A stretch of DNA of 64,000 nucleotides from the NCBI RefSeq assembly GCF_000711985.1, contig NZ_KL544005.1, positions 1,253,970-1,317,969 on the forward strand. The letters run 5' to 3'. A model generated the notes under the pieces. The model ran no database searches, had not been told where the DNA came from, and worked only from the letters and a program-made list of their open reading frames with translations. The position numbers and the translations under genes are program-made. Positions 44,210 to 54,004 of the stretch are shown in pieces; positions within the stretch are counted from its first letter, which is position 1; each line of letters begins with the position of its first letter. The stretch comes from Rheinheimera texasensis DSM 17496 (GTDB lineage Bacteria > Pseudomonadota > Gammaproteobacteria > Enterobacterales > Alteromonadaceae).

Positions 44210-47200
44210 ATGTTGGTCAAAGCCTCTACCCCATCACTGCTGGCGATATCCATCGCCGCCGCACTGGCCGCGCCGGTGTCCGCCAATGTTGAAATCACTC
44301 AGGCGTTCTCACCGGAAGTATCCGGCGAATTGCAATTTGATACTTCGTTAAAAAGCAAAGCATTAAAGCAAGATTTCCCGCAATATTTCATCGTCCAGCT
44401 GCAAGGTGAGCCTTTAGCCACTACCGCTGCAGTCACAGAACAATCGGGCCCGGGCAATAAACTGGATCTAAGCGCTGCAGCCACACAAAAACAAGGCAGT
44501 GCACTGGCGCAGGAGCGCAGCGCTTTTGCCGCAGCCCTAAAACAAGCATTACCGAACGCAGAGATTGACCGCCATTTTGATACTGTTATCAACGCGGTGG
44601 TTGTCACTTCTACTGACGACATTTACGAGCAACTGCAGAACGTAGCCGGCGTCAAAGCGGTGTTTCGCGAAGAAATGTATTACGAGCAGATGGATACATC
44701 ACTCGACCTGATTAAAGCCAAAGCTGTGTGGGAACAGCTGGGCGGCGACATGAACGCCGGTAAAGGCGTCAAAGTTGCGGTCATCGATGGCGGTATCCGC
44801 CCGGAAAGTCCGTTGTTTAAAGATACCGGTTTTGCAGCACCTGCCAGCAAACCTAATAACGACTACTGCGCCACTGTTGAACCGACGTTCTGTAACAACA
44901 AACTGATTGTTGCCCGTTTCAGCACGCCAACTTTTGCCACAGTGCCACAAGAATACATGAGCCCGCTCGGTAACGGTGGCCACGGTACACACACTGCAGG
45001 TACAGCAGTCGGCGTACCGGCGAAAATTAAATTCAACGGTTCAACCAATATTGTGCCAACCGCAGATGGCAAACCAAATGAAGATGGTTTTACCGAAGTG
45101 ACAGTGTCCGGTGTTGCGCCGGGTGCTTATCTGATGGCATATAAAGCTCTGTTTCAGGTGTTCCGCGCCGATGGATCTGTCACCGGTAGCGGCTCGAATG
45201 TGATGTTATTAGAAGCGCTGGACTGGGCTGTGAAAGATGGCGCCGACGTTATCAATAACTCCTGGGGCGGCAGCGCTGGTGCCAACCCATCGACCAGCCC
45301 GTATCAGGCAGCCTTTAAAGCCGCGGAAGATGCTGGTGTGGTAGTGGTGACCTCTGCCGGTAACAGCGGTCCTGCAGCACAAACTGTCGGCTGCCCGGGC
45401 TGTATCGAAAGCGGTATTACTATCGCCAGTACCACCACAGGCCGTTTCTTTGGCAACACAGTCAAGTTTGGTTCTGAAGCCGCTATGTTGGGTATTGCCG
45501 GCTCACAATTTGGTGCGACCATCAGCGGTTTAACCGCAGATCCGGTGGCAAAAGTGGTGGATGCGGCTAAAGCAGCGCCAACCAACGCACTTGCCTGTAC
45601 CGCCTTCCCGGCAGACACATTTAAAGATAGCTTTGCCCTGATCTCCCGGGGCACCTGTGCTTTCACCGACAAAATTAATAATGCCATGGCGGCCGGTGCT
45701 AAAGGCGTGATTATGGTGCAGAACAACGACGGTCAGCCGACGTCAATGTCTAACCCGAATACCACAATTCCATCGCTGATGATCAGTAAAGCCGACGGTG
45801 CGAAACTAGCCAAAGCGCTGGAATCCGCGCCAAACTCTACAGCCACCATCAGCCGCTTTGCCAGCCGGGTGGTTTCAGCCCAGTTTGCTGACAACATGAG
45901 CGATTTCTCTTCACGGGGGCCGGATGGCGACAACAATATCCTGAAACCGGATATGGGCGCGCCGGGAAGCGATATTCTGTCGGCAACCTCGCCGGATCAA
46001 TTCGAAGATAAACGTGGCTTCCAGCTGATGAGCGGGACGTCCATGGCCGCACCACATGTGGCCGGTGCTGCAGCCATCATGCAGCAGAAATTCCCGAAAT
46101 GGACTGCGGTTGAGATCAAAACTGCACTGACATCGACCGCCGTAAATGGTCTGAAAAAAGAAGACTCAGTCACAGCAACCACGCCATTTGACATCGGTGC
46201 CGGCCGGCTGGATTTAAGTCGGGCAGTGAAAGCCGCAGCGACGTTCGACAAGCCTTCTTTTGCGCAAAACCCTTGTGTGATCAACTGTAACTTCACCCGC
46301 TCTATCCGCAATATGACGGATAAAGAAGTGACTTGGACAGGCACAGTACAATTCACCGATGGTGCGACAACCGGTAAACTCGACAAGACCTCCATCACGC
46401 TGAAACCATACGGCACTGCCGGTGATAAAGCTGATTTTGTGTTGTCTGTCGACGGAACTATGGCGACCTACGGTAGCTGGGTATTTGGTAACGTGCTGTG
46501 GACTTCGTCTGATGCGACGGCTCCGACAGCAACCATGCCGGTAGCAGTGCGGGTTGCCAATACGGCCGATGCAACCACTCTGGCTACCGCCAGCAGCACT
46601 GTGATGAAATCAGGCGAACCAACTCAGGTTACCGCGTCATTTGGCAATAAACTCTATGACAAGCAAGTGACTATTTTAGCTACAGCTCCGGCAGGCACTA
46701 AACTGGTCGCGGGTTCTGAATCGGCAGTCTTGAAAAACGCGACTGAATTCCTGTTAGACGGCAATGCCAATAACGGTCGGGTGGCCTGGACTGGTCTAGT
46801 GCAACAGCCAAAACTGTCGGTCGCGGCAACAGGCAGCCCAAGTTCAACAGTCCTCAAAGGTTCTGTTGCTGCAGCAACCTGTTCAGGTGAATGTGACGAC
46901 AACGTCATCAGCTACAACCTGGGCGGCAGCGGTATCACTATCAACTATGGTGGCGTCGCTTATGGGCGTTTGCATGTATCTACCAACGGTTTCGTGCAGC
47001 TTAGCAACAGCGCCACTGCACCGGCAGCAGCTGCAGTGAATGCCAAACTACCAAGCACTGTCGCAGCAGCCAATATTCTTGCGCCGTTCTGGACTGACCT
47101 TGACCTGGCTGGCGGTTCCTCAGGTGCAGGTACCATGCATGTAGGCCTCGTCTCCGGCGGTGATACAGACTATATAATCGTCGAATGGAACGGCGTAGAG

Positions 47201-48214
47201 GTGTATGACGAACCAGGTAAAACTTATACCTTCCAGACCTGGATGGCTATCAATGGCCCTGAAGACATCATGTTTAATTACATGAACTTAGGCGCAACCC
47301 CGTCAGCACTGACTGTCGGTGTGCAGGATGCCAGTCGCACACTGGGTAACTCTATCTACTTCGCTGACGGAGCAACCGCAACGGGCACTGCCCCAGGTTC
47401 AAATTCTGGTGCCGGGGTCAGTTTCACACCGTCAGGTACTGTCGACCTGAAATATGCACTGGATCTGACCGGCGCACTGGAACTGGGTACCAAAGATACC
47501 GCAACAACGGCTGAAGACACTAAGTCAGCTGCCATTGATGTCTTAGCCAATGAAAAAACCTCATTTGTGAAAATCATCAACGTTGAAGTCACCAGTGACG
47601 GCAAATCAACCAAAGCCATCAACAAAGCTGCAGCGGGCGCCAGCGGTGCACTGTCTAAAGTTGCAATTGCGACCCAGCCAGCCAACGGTACAGCCGAAGT
47701 GGTTGAAGGCAAAGTGATGTATACGCCAAAAGCCAACTTCAACGGTAAAGATACTTTCACTTACACCGCGGAAGACGCTAAAGGCCTGAAACTGGTGCCT
47801 ACTACTGTCGAAGTTACAGTCACAGCTGTGAACGACGCACCGACAGTAACAGGCGCCACTGTCACCGCAAACGAAAGTTCCAGCGCGACATTGGCGGCAA
47901 CGGGTGCAGATGTAGATGGCGATGCCCTGACATACACCTGGACTCAGACCTCTGGCCCGGCGATGACTGTCACAGGCAGTACCGCATCAGTCAGTGTGAC
48001 TACTCCGGCTGTCACTGCCAACACAGTGGCAACTTTCAGTGTAGTCGCCAGCGACGGCAAACTGTCTTCGGCTCCTGCTACAGTAACGCTGAACATCACT
48101 GACGTGCCGGCACCGGTCGTAGCGCCAGAGAAGAAGAGCAGCGGTGGTGGCGCAGGTCTGCTCTCTCTGCTGTTATTACCACTGGTCTGGCTGCGCCGGA
48201 ACCGTCGTGGTTAA
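44210..48214 (+). CDS. Large secreted S8 (subtilisin-like) serine protease with PA domain and GlyGly-CTERM
   Basis: 1334 residues from ATG 44210, with CAGGAAAA upstream; a longer in-frame start at 44138 would hide the signal peptide (cleavage near ANVEI). Propeptide: about 55-155. Catalytic residues: Asp193 (VAVIDGG), His258 (GGHGTH), oxyanion Asn385 and Ser611 (SGTSMAAP). A PA domain is inserted between His and Ser (about 440-545). Towards the C-terminus are a cadherin-like domain (PANGTAEVVEGKVMYTPKAN) and a PKD/Ig-like domain. The tail, SSGGGAGLLSLLLLPLVWL followed by Arg-rich residues, is a GlyGly-CTERM signal. A substrate of the nearby T2SS is likely. Confidence 0.93.
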   Translation: MLVKASTPSLLAISIAAALAAPVSANVEITQAFSPEVSGELQFDTSLKSKALKQDFPQYFIVQLQGEPLATTAAVTEQSGPGNKLDLSAAATQKQGSALAQERSAFAAALKQALPNAEIDRHFDTVINAVVVTSTDDIYEQLQNVAGVKAVFREEMYYEQMDTSLDLIKAKAVWEQLGGDMNAGKGVKVAVIDGGIRPESPLFKDTGFAAPASKPNNDYCATVEPTFCNNKLIVARFSTPTFATVPQEYMSPLGNGGHGTHTAGTAVGVPAKIKFNGSTNIVPTADGKPNEDGFTEVTVSGVAPGAYLMAYKALFQVFRADGSVTGSGSNVMLLEALDWAVKDGADVINNSWGGSAGANPSTSPYQAAFKAAEDAGVVVVTSAGNSGPAAQTVGCPGCIESGITIASTTTGRFFGNTVKFGSEAAMLGIAGSQFGATISGLTADPVAKVVDAAKAAPTNALACTAFPADTFKDSFALISRGTCAFTDKINNAMAAGAKGVIMVQNNDGQPTSMSNPNTTIPSLMISKADGAKLAKALESAPNSTATISRFASRVVSAQFADNMSDFSSRGPDGDNNILKPDMGAPGSDILSATSPDQFEDKRGFQLMSGTSMAAPHVAGAAAIMQQKFPKWTAVEIKTALTSTAVNGLKKEDSVTATTPFDIGAGRLDLSRAVKAAATFDKPSFAQNPCVINCNFTRSIRNMTDKEVTWTGTVQFTDGATTGKLDKTSITLKPYGTAGDKADFVLSVDGTMATYGSWVFGNVLWTSSDATAPTATMPVAVRVANTADATTLATASSTVMKSGEPTQVTASFGNKLYDKQVTILATAPAGTKLVAGSESAVLKNATEFLLDGNANNGRVAWTGLVQQPKLSVAATGSPSSTVLKGSVAAATCSGECDDNVISYNLGGSGITINYGGVAYGRLHVSTNGFVQLSNSATAPAAAAVNAKLPSTVAAANILAPFWTDLDLAGGSSGAGTMHVGLVSGGDTDYIIVEWNGVEVYDEPGKTYTFQTWMAINGPEDIMFNYMNLGATPSALTVGVQDASRTLGNSIYFADGATATGTAPGSNSGAGVSFTPSGTVDLKYALDLTGALELGTKDTATTAEDTKSAAIDVLANEKTSFVKIINVEVTSDGKSTKAINKAAAGASGALSKVAIATQPANGTAEVVEGKVMYTPKANFNGKDTFTYTAEDAKGLKLVPTTVEVTVTAVNDAPTVTGATVTANESSSATLAATGADVDGDALTYTWTQTSGPAMTVTGSTASVSVTTPAVTANTVATFSVVASDGKLSSAPATVTLNITDVPAPVVAPEKKSSGGGAGLLSLLLLPLVWLRRNRRG

Positions 48215-48234
48215 GTGTTAATCGCTGAATAGCA

Positions 48235-48264
48235 AACGCCGGTCAATCGACCGGCGTTTTTTTT
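48235..48264 (+). terminator. Rho-independent terminator of the first S8 protease gene
   Basis: A 10-base stem (AACGCCGGTC / GACCGGCGTT, loop AATC) running into eight T residues, 20 bases after the stop. Confidence 0.94.
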
Positions 48265-48294
48265 GCTTTGTCAGTCATCAAGCATATTAAACGC

Positions 48295-48325
48295 AAAAAA
48301 AAGCCTGCAGCACGCTGCAGGCTTT
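48295..48325 (-). terminator. Rho-independent terminator of the second S8 protease gene
   Basis: An 11-base stem (AAAGCCTGCAG / CTGCAGGCTTT) followed on the minus strand by a run of T residues and then GCG, about 18 bases after the stop codon. Confidence 0.93.
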
Positions 48326-48343
48326 TTATCTCATACTGATTTA

Positions 48344-51300
48344 TCAGGCTTTACGACGGCGTAACAATGCCAGCGGTAACAGCAGTAAACCGATGAAACC
48401 GAAGCTGCCGCTTGATTTCTTCGCGATTTGCACTGAGCCACTAGCGGCGTCCGACGACATACCTGAACTGTCTGTCGCAGTCACACTGAGGCTTTGCGCC
48501 CCGGTATCGCCTTTACCCACAGTGCGGGCTAACACGATATTACCGTTCGCATAAGCAAACAGATCCGGGCTGACAGTGACCGTTTTCAGCGTAGCACCCG
48601 CTTCACGGATCTCAGCAGAGACCTTGCCAACCACAGTACCGGCGGCCGTACCTTCGCGTAAGTCAGTTGCCAGACTGCCTAAAGTCACCACTGGTTTTTC
48701 ATCGGCGACGTTCGTGATGCTGACTGCCACTTTGGCCGGCGCTGAACTTAAGCCAGCTGTGTTCATGGCCACCACTTCCAGCGTGGCTGAAGTGACGCCT
48801 TTGTCAAAGTCCAGCGGGCCTTTCACCACAACACGGCCATCTTTTTCCACACCAATGGAGGCAGAAGTACTGCCAGCCAGGAAGAATTCAGTCAGACTGT
48901 TGCTAAAATCCGCTTCAGCCACTAACTGGCCAATCACTGTTGCATTGGCTGAGTTTTCCTTGACACTGAACGCTTGGCCTGCAGGAACAACCGGGGCTTT
49001 TTCTACCGGCGTCAGGTCGGCAGAGAACATCGCATCACCGACATCAGACAGCAATACAAAGCCTTTACCTGTCACTTCTTTTGGCACGTTCACCACAGCT
49101 TCGCTGCCCGGTTCCAGTTTCGTCAGATCTTTGCCACCAGCAGAGAAAGTAACATCCGCAGCTGGAGCAATGACAGCTTGTGCAGTCACCTGGTCATCGG
49201 CCACGACGCCTGCACCGAGGCCCAATGAGAAACCGTTGTTGATGGCAAAGGCGCGTAGCGAAACACTCTTACCAATATCGCCGGCAACCAGACCAATCCG
49301 CTCAAAACACGCTGACAAGGTCACATTACGCTGGCCTGTGGCATGGAACATGTTGTAAACAAAACCGCTCAAAGTACCATAAGGCACTGCGAAGGTACCC
49401 ATCAGACCCGGTACACCGGCATAGGAATCGCCCAGACGGGTTAATAACAGGCTGTACATTGAGAAGTCGTATTTGCCATCGTTATTAACGTCTAAATCAA
49501 AACCCAGGTTCGCCTGCAGTAAATGATTCAAGCCTTTATCCAACGTGATGGTAGGTGCTAATAAATAACCTGACGAACAAGTGGTGGTTGGTACTGAAAT
49601 CACATCCAGCGCGACTGAACGGATATCATGCGTGACGGCTTCTTTGGCATCAGTCGCCACTAGTTGGGTTGAATACAAGTCAGCCGCAACAGCACCAGTG
49701 TTTTTCACGACGATTTGTGGTTTACCGTCCACAAACTTGCTGCTGACTGCCAGTTGCGCCTGTGCTTGTGGGATCAGGTGATACACCAGATGCAGGTCAT
49801 AATCACCACTGACTGACGGGTCATCAAATACCAGTGCGCCGTCGTATTCCACTTTGGTCAGCGCGGCATCTTTTTGCAGCGTTGGTGTGGTGTTTTGCAG
49901 GCCAAAAGCTGGCAGCTTGGTTGGATCTACGGTGACACTGACATCAAAGGTCGTAGTCTGGCCCGGTTGAACAGTGACAGAAGCCGGAATAGTCCAGGCT
50001 AAGGCGCCGGTTGCAGTATCTTCAGCAAAACGGTCTTTGATCCGCAGGTTATAAGTTTTAGCTGCGGTACTGAAGTTTTTCAGTGTTACCGTTTTCTTCA
50101 GCGTGGTTTTCTGCGTCATGCTTTGCAGACCAAAAGACAACGCCGCTTGTTTGGTGTTAAAGGCTGTGTCTTCAACCCAGGCGGCAACCGGCAGTTTGGC
50201 CGCTTTTTCTACATCAACTAAACCGGCACCGATAGCAGAGATTGGCGCCAGAACGGCTTGCGGATGCGCTTTTGGCAGGTTGTATACCTCAGGATTCGCC
50301 GCGTTCATGATGGTCGCTTTGACTTCCTGCGCGGTACGGTTTGGCAGCACCTGACGTAATTGTGCCACGGCGCCCGCAGTCAATGGACCAGAGAACGAAG
50401 TCCCTGAGTTCAGCGCAAATTTATCGCCTGAACCCACAGCCGCCATCAGAATGTTAGTACCAGGCGCGGTAATTTCCGGCTTCAGCAAGCCCTGCATCGC
50501 CGGGCCACGCGAGGTGAAAGTGGAGATACCACCTGCAGTGTTAATTGCAATCGACTTGATACTGTAGTTTACAGCGCCTTTTTCCAGCGCAGCTTTAATC
50601 GCAGCACCATCTTCCAGCGAAATGCCCACAGACGGAATTTTTACGGCAGGATCTGCACCACCACCCGAGAAGGCACCTGCACCCGCTGCGTTATTGACCA
50701 GAATGACAAACTTCGCACCGGCATTTTGTGCGTTCAGCACTTTTGCTGTGAAGTTACAGGTTCCGCGGTCAATTAATACCGCTTTGTCTTTCAGCGAATC
50801 AGCCGCAAAGGCATTACAGCCTAAGGCGTTTTCTTTGACATACACCAGCGGCGCAGAGGCTTGATCAAAAGCGAAGGCGCTGGTTGGGTTGAAGCCTGAA
50901 CCCAACATGGTGATTTTTTTACCATCGATGGTGTTACTTTCAAATACCGGGCTGGTTCCGCTCGGGTGCGTCATAGCGCCGACAGACAGGGCGTTTGGCG
51001 TGGTGCTGGGGCCGCCGACGCGGAATGGATTCGGGCCGTCGTTACCGGCTGAAATCACCATATTAACGCCAAGTTCCGCTGCTTTTTGGATGAGGAATTG
51101 GGTACCGGACACTGCAGTTGCTGAACCAAACTGACCACCCAGCGACATATTGACCACGTTAACACGGTCTGACATGTCGCCGTCGCCATTCGGGTCCATT
51201 GCAGCTTCTAAAGCACCAATTTGCGCAGCAGCCGGACAAGTACCGGTACAAACGGTGTAAGCATATAAATTAGCATCAGGCGCTGTCGCTAAGACCGATG

Positions 51301-52027
51301 ACGCTACCTGAGTACCGTGACCACCGCTGGTAGGGTCAATCGGGTTCGGGTCGTTGTTGATAAAGTCATAACCGCCCAGGACTTTGCCTTGTGGCCAGGC
51401 TGGTGCAGCTTTTTGATCGACCGCAGTGTAAGCGGCTACTGTACCAACACCGCCAATAGCTTTGTGAGTGTAATCGACACCACTGTCTAATACAGCCACC
51501 CGAATACCTTTGCCGGTAGCAGTGCCCGACGTAATCAGGCCTTTGGCATTCATATATTCAACACTTTGCGCCAGCATAGGTTTGCTGTCATACAACGGAT
51601 AAATTGCTTCGACTGCGGCCGACTGACGCAGGCTTTCCAAGGCTGCATCTGACGCTTTTACCACCAGACCTGAAGCCAGGTTACGCGTACTCAGCAGGAC
51701 TTCGGCGTCCCGGTCTAATGTCAGCAATTGCTGAGTGACTTCCTGCTGCAGACTATCGATATCGGCTGTCAGGCTGTTTAAAGCGGCGTCATCGGCTTTG
51801 GCTGCACGTAATTCGGATAAAGCGGCTTGCTTTAACACGACATAAAAGCCAGATGGGGTGGCGGCTTCGAAACCTTCGGTCAGCGCGACAGCATCTTGTT
51901 GTTGCGGAATATAGTCAGTGACTAATGGCGAGTTCATCCGATACTGATCAAGCGTCGCTGCGGCCGCACTACCGCTGATCGCCAGACCTACCGCTGTCGC
52001 CAGCGCTGATTTCACGAGTTGTTGCAT
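48344..52027 (-). CDS. Large secreted S8 (subtilisin-like) serine protease with PA domain and GlyGly-CTERM-like tail
   Basis: 1227 residues; GGAGG lies just before ATG 52027. Signal peptide ends near SAAAATLD. Catalytic residues: Asp181 (VAVLDSG), His237 (GGHGTQ), oxyanion Asn329 and Ser544 (SGTSFSGP). A PA domain (about 380-490) sits between His and Ser. The C-terminal half contains beta-rich domains including two cadherin-like repeats (about 1010-1190). The tail KKSSGSFGFIGLLLLPLALL then RRRKA is a GlyGly-CTERM-like signal with Ser-Gly in place of Gly-Gly. It converges with another protease of the same design but differs strongly in sequence. Confidence 0.92.
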   Translation of the reverse strand: MQQLVKSALATAVGLAISGSAAAATLDQYRMNSPLVTDYIPQQQDAVALTEGFEAATPSGFYVVLKQAALSELRAAKADDAALNSLTADIDSLQQEVTQQLLTLDRDAEVLLSTRNLASGLVVKASDAALESLRQSAAVEAIYPLYDSKPMLAQSVEYMNAKGLITSGTATGKGIRVAVLDSGVDYTHKAIGGVGTVAAYTAVDQKAAPAWPQGKVLGGYDFINNDPNPIDPTSGGHGTQVASSVLATAPDANLYAYTVCTGTCPAAAQIGALEAAMDPNGDGDMSDRVNVVNMSLGGQFGSATAVSGTQFLIQKAAELGVNMVISAGNDGPNPFRVGGPSTTPNALSVGAMTHPSGTSPVFESNTIDGKKITMLGSGFNPTSAFAFDQASAPLVYVKENALGCNAFAADSLKDKAVLIDRGTCNFTAKVLNAQNAGAKFVILVNNAAGAGAFSGGGADPAVKIPSVGISLEDGAAIKAALEKGAVNYSIKSIAINTAGGISTFTSRGPAMQGLLKPEITAPGTNILMAAVGSGDKFALNSGTSFSGPLTAGAVAQLRQVLPNRTAQEVKATIMNAANPEVYNLPKAHPQAVLAPISAIGAGLVDVEKAAKLPVAAWVEDTAFNTKQAALSFGLQSMTQKTTLKKTVTLKNFSTAAKTYNLRIKDRFAEDTATGALAWTIPASVTVQPGQTTTFDVSVTVDPTKLPAFGLQNTTPTLQKDAALTKVEYDGALVFDDPSVSGDYDLHLVYHLIPQAQAQLAVSSKFVDGKPQIVVKNTGAVAADLYSTQLVATDAKEAVTHDIRSVALDVISVPTTTCSSGYLLAPTITLDKGLNHLLQANLGFDLDVNNDGKYDFSMYSLLLTRLGDSYAGVPGLMGTFAVPYGTLSGFVYNMFHATGQRNVTLSACFERIGLVAGDIGKSVSLRAFAINNGFSLGLGAGVVADDQVTAQAVIAPAADVTFSAGGKDLTKLEPGSEAVVNVPKEVTGKGFVLLSDVGDAMFSADLTPVEKAPVVPAGQAFSVKENSANATVIGQLVAEADFSNSLTEFFLAGSTSASIGVEKDGRVVVKGPLDFDKGVTSATLEVVAMNTAGLSSAPAKVAVSITNVADEKPVVTLGSLATDLREGTAAGTVVGKVSAEIREAGATLKTVTVSPDLFAYANGNIVLARTVGKGDTGAQSLSVTATDSSGMSSDAASGSVQIAKKSSGSFGFIGLLLLPLALLRRRKA

Positions 52028-52394
52028 GTTTCCCTCCAGAGGAACTGGTTGTTACTACTTATTGTTATTGGCCGAAACAGTTAACATAAAGATGCCAAAA
52101 AATCACATATTTTCGATGTAATGCAGTCAATCGACCTGTTTGCCGGCTTTAGAAACACCGTTTTTTCGCAAAAATCTGAAATGATTCTGGTAATAATTAC
52201 GCAGAAAAATCAGAATTGATGCCTGCACTTGCGCTTTTTATCTGCATTTTTATGCAGAATTTGCAGTTTTATCGCAGTATTACTACAGATCCGATCTGTG
52301 TTTCGCATATTTTTTTGTCGCCCGACCTGTCGCCTTACGGTACAATGATCAGGAACTCTAATCCCTGCTCTGTACCCGAAGGAGTCTGTTGAGA
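52028..52394. promoter_or_regulatory. Divergent promoter region of the S8 protease and pckA
   Basis: 367 bases with no gene, markedly A+T rich compared with its surroundings. A perfect palindrome, CTGCAT-TTTT-ATGCAG, lies at 52242-52257 and several related (A/T)TGCAG half-motifs occur between 52200 and 52300. A -10-like TACAAT is at 52341-52346, 49 bases before the pckA start codon; the TTGTCG at 52315 is 20 bases away, too far for a good -35. The palindrome could be an operator for either gene. Confidence 0.45.
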
Positions 52395-53933
52395 ATGACC
52401 ACGCAAACAAACAGCCACAATGATTTATCTGTGGCAGATCTGGTTGAACATGCCATCCGCCGCAACGAAGGTGTCCTGGCAGACAACGGCGCCCTCGTCG
52501 TGCGCACCGGTCACAGAACAGGCCGCTCGCCGAAAGACCGTTTTATCGTCCGTGAAGCCAGCACTGAAAACGACATTCAATGGGGCAACGTCAATCAGCC
52601 GGTCTCGGCAGACGTCTTCAACGCGCTGTGGAGCAAAGTAGAACATTATCTGAACGACCGTGAGCACTTCACGTCTCATCTGGAAGTCGGCGCAGATCCG
52701 GAACATTACCTGCCAGTGGTCGTTCGCACCGAAACCGCCTGGCAACATATCTTCGCGAAAAACCTGTTTATCACGCCAGCCAGCTGGAATGCGGCCGGCA
52801 AACCAGCCTGGCAAATTCTGAACGTGCCAGGTTTTGCCTGTGACCCAACCCGTGACGGCACCAACTCAGACGGCACAGTCATGATTAACTTTGCCGAGCG
52901 TAAAGTGCTGTTAGCCGGCATGCGTTATGCCGGTGAAATGAAAAAAGCGATGTTCTCAGTACAAAACTTCCTGTTACCGGCCAAAGGCGTGCTGCCAATG
53001 CACTGTTCAGCCAACGTCGGCGAAGCTGGTGATGTCACGCTATTCTTCGGTCTGTCTGGTACCGGTAAAACCACGTTATCTGCAGATCCAAAACGCTTCC
53101 TGATCGGTGACGACGAGCATGGCTGGGCACCGGGCAGTGTGTTTAATATCGAAGGTGGTTGTTACGCCAAATGTATCGACCTGTCGAAGAAAAACGAGCC
53201 GGTCATTTGGGATGCGATCCGTTTTGGTACCATTCTGGAAAACGTCGTGCTTGATGACAGCCGCACGCCGGATTACAAAGACGCCAGCCTGACGCAAAAC
53301 AGCCGCGCCGCTTACCCGCTGGCTCACGTGGAAAAACGTGTAGAAGCCAACCGCGCCGGTGAACCACGCGCTGTGGTATTCCTGACCTGTGACGTGTCTG
53401 GTGTATTACCACCAGTATCAGTACTGTCTGAAGAAGCTGCTGCTTACCACTTCCTGTCTGGTTACACCGCGAAAGTAGGCTCGACCGAAATTGGCTCAAC
53501 TTCAGCCATTGAATCCACCTTCTCAACCTGCTTTGGCGCACCATTCTTCCCGCGTCCGGCCGGTGTTTATGCGGAACTGCTGATCAAACGCGTGCGTGAA
53601 TTCAACTCGAAAGTGTATCTGGTCAATACCGGCTGGACCGGCGGTCCACATGGTGTTGGTCAGCGTTTTGACATCCCGACCACACGCGCCATTATCGATG
53701 CTATCGTGTCTGGCGAGCTGGCGAACGTCGAAACTGTCCACCTGCCGCAGCTGAATCTGAATGTGCCGGTAGCAATCCCAGGCGTTGACAGCAAACTGCT
53801 GAATCCACGGGAAACCTGGGCAGACAAAGCGCAGTATGACCAATACGCAGCTAAACTGGCTGCGGAATTTGCCAATAACTTCAAGAAGTACGATGTATCA
53901 GAAGCCATCCGCAGCGCAGGCCCAAAAGCCTGA
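52395..53933 (+). CDS. pckA: Phosphoenolpyruvate carboxykinase (ATP)
   Basis: 512 residues from ATG 52395, with AAGGAG ten bases upstream; a TTG two codons before is less likely. It converts oxaloacetate and ATP to phosphoenolpyruvate, the entry to gluconeogenesis. It has the Arg loop [11 protein letters not shown], the kinase-1a P-loop [14 protein letters not shown], kinase-2 GDDEHGW and [15 protein letters not shown]. The length is a little below the E. coli enzyme (540). It is in the conserved position between hslO and ompR/envZ. Confidence 0.97.
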   Translation: MTTQTNSHNDLSVADLVEHAIRRNEGVLADNGALVVRTGHRTGRSPKDRFIVREASTENDIQWGNVNQPVSADVFNALWSKVEHYLNDREHFTSHLEVGADPEHYLPVVVRTETAWQHIFAKNLFITPASWNAAGKPAWQILNVPGFACDPTRDGTNSDGTVMINFAERKVLLAGMRYAGEMKKAMFSVQNFLLPAKGVLPMHCSANVGEAGDVTLFFGLSGTGKTTLSADPKRFLIGDDEHGWAPGSVFNIEGGCYAKCIDLSKKNEPVIWDAIRFGTILENVVLDDSRTPDYKDASLTQNSRAAYPLAHVEKRVEANRAGEPRAVVFLTCDVSGVLPPVSVLSEEAAAYHFLSGYTAKVGSTEIGSTSAIESTFSTCFGAPFFPRPAGVYAELLIKRVREFNSKVYLVNTGWTGGPHGVGQRFDIPTTRAIIDAIVSGELANVETVHLPQLNLNVPVAIPGVDSKLLNPRETWADKAQYDQYAAKLAAEFANNFKKYDVSEAIRSAGPKA

Positions 53934-53954
53934 GTGCGTTATAGCTGACATAAT

Positions 53955-53980
53955 AAAGGCCGCAACTGCGGCCTTTGTTG
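53955..53980. terminator. Terminator between pckA and envZ
   Basis: A 9-base stem (AAAGGCCGC / GCGGCCTTT, loop AACT) 21 bases after pckA. The T tracts are short on both sides (GTTGTTT on plus, ATTATG on minus), so efficiency may be moderate. Confidence 0.75.
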
Positions 53981-54004
53981 TTTCTGTGTCTTCTGTATCA
54001 GAAG

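Noticed and set aside
52315-52346. TTGTCG and TACAAT as a complete pckA promoter
   Set aside because: The spacing is 20 bases, too long for a sigma-70 promoter. Only the -10-like element is mentioned.
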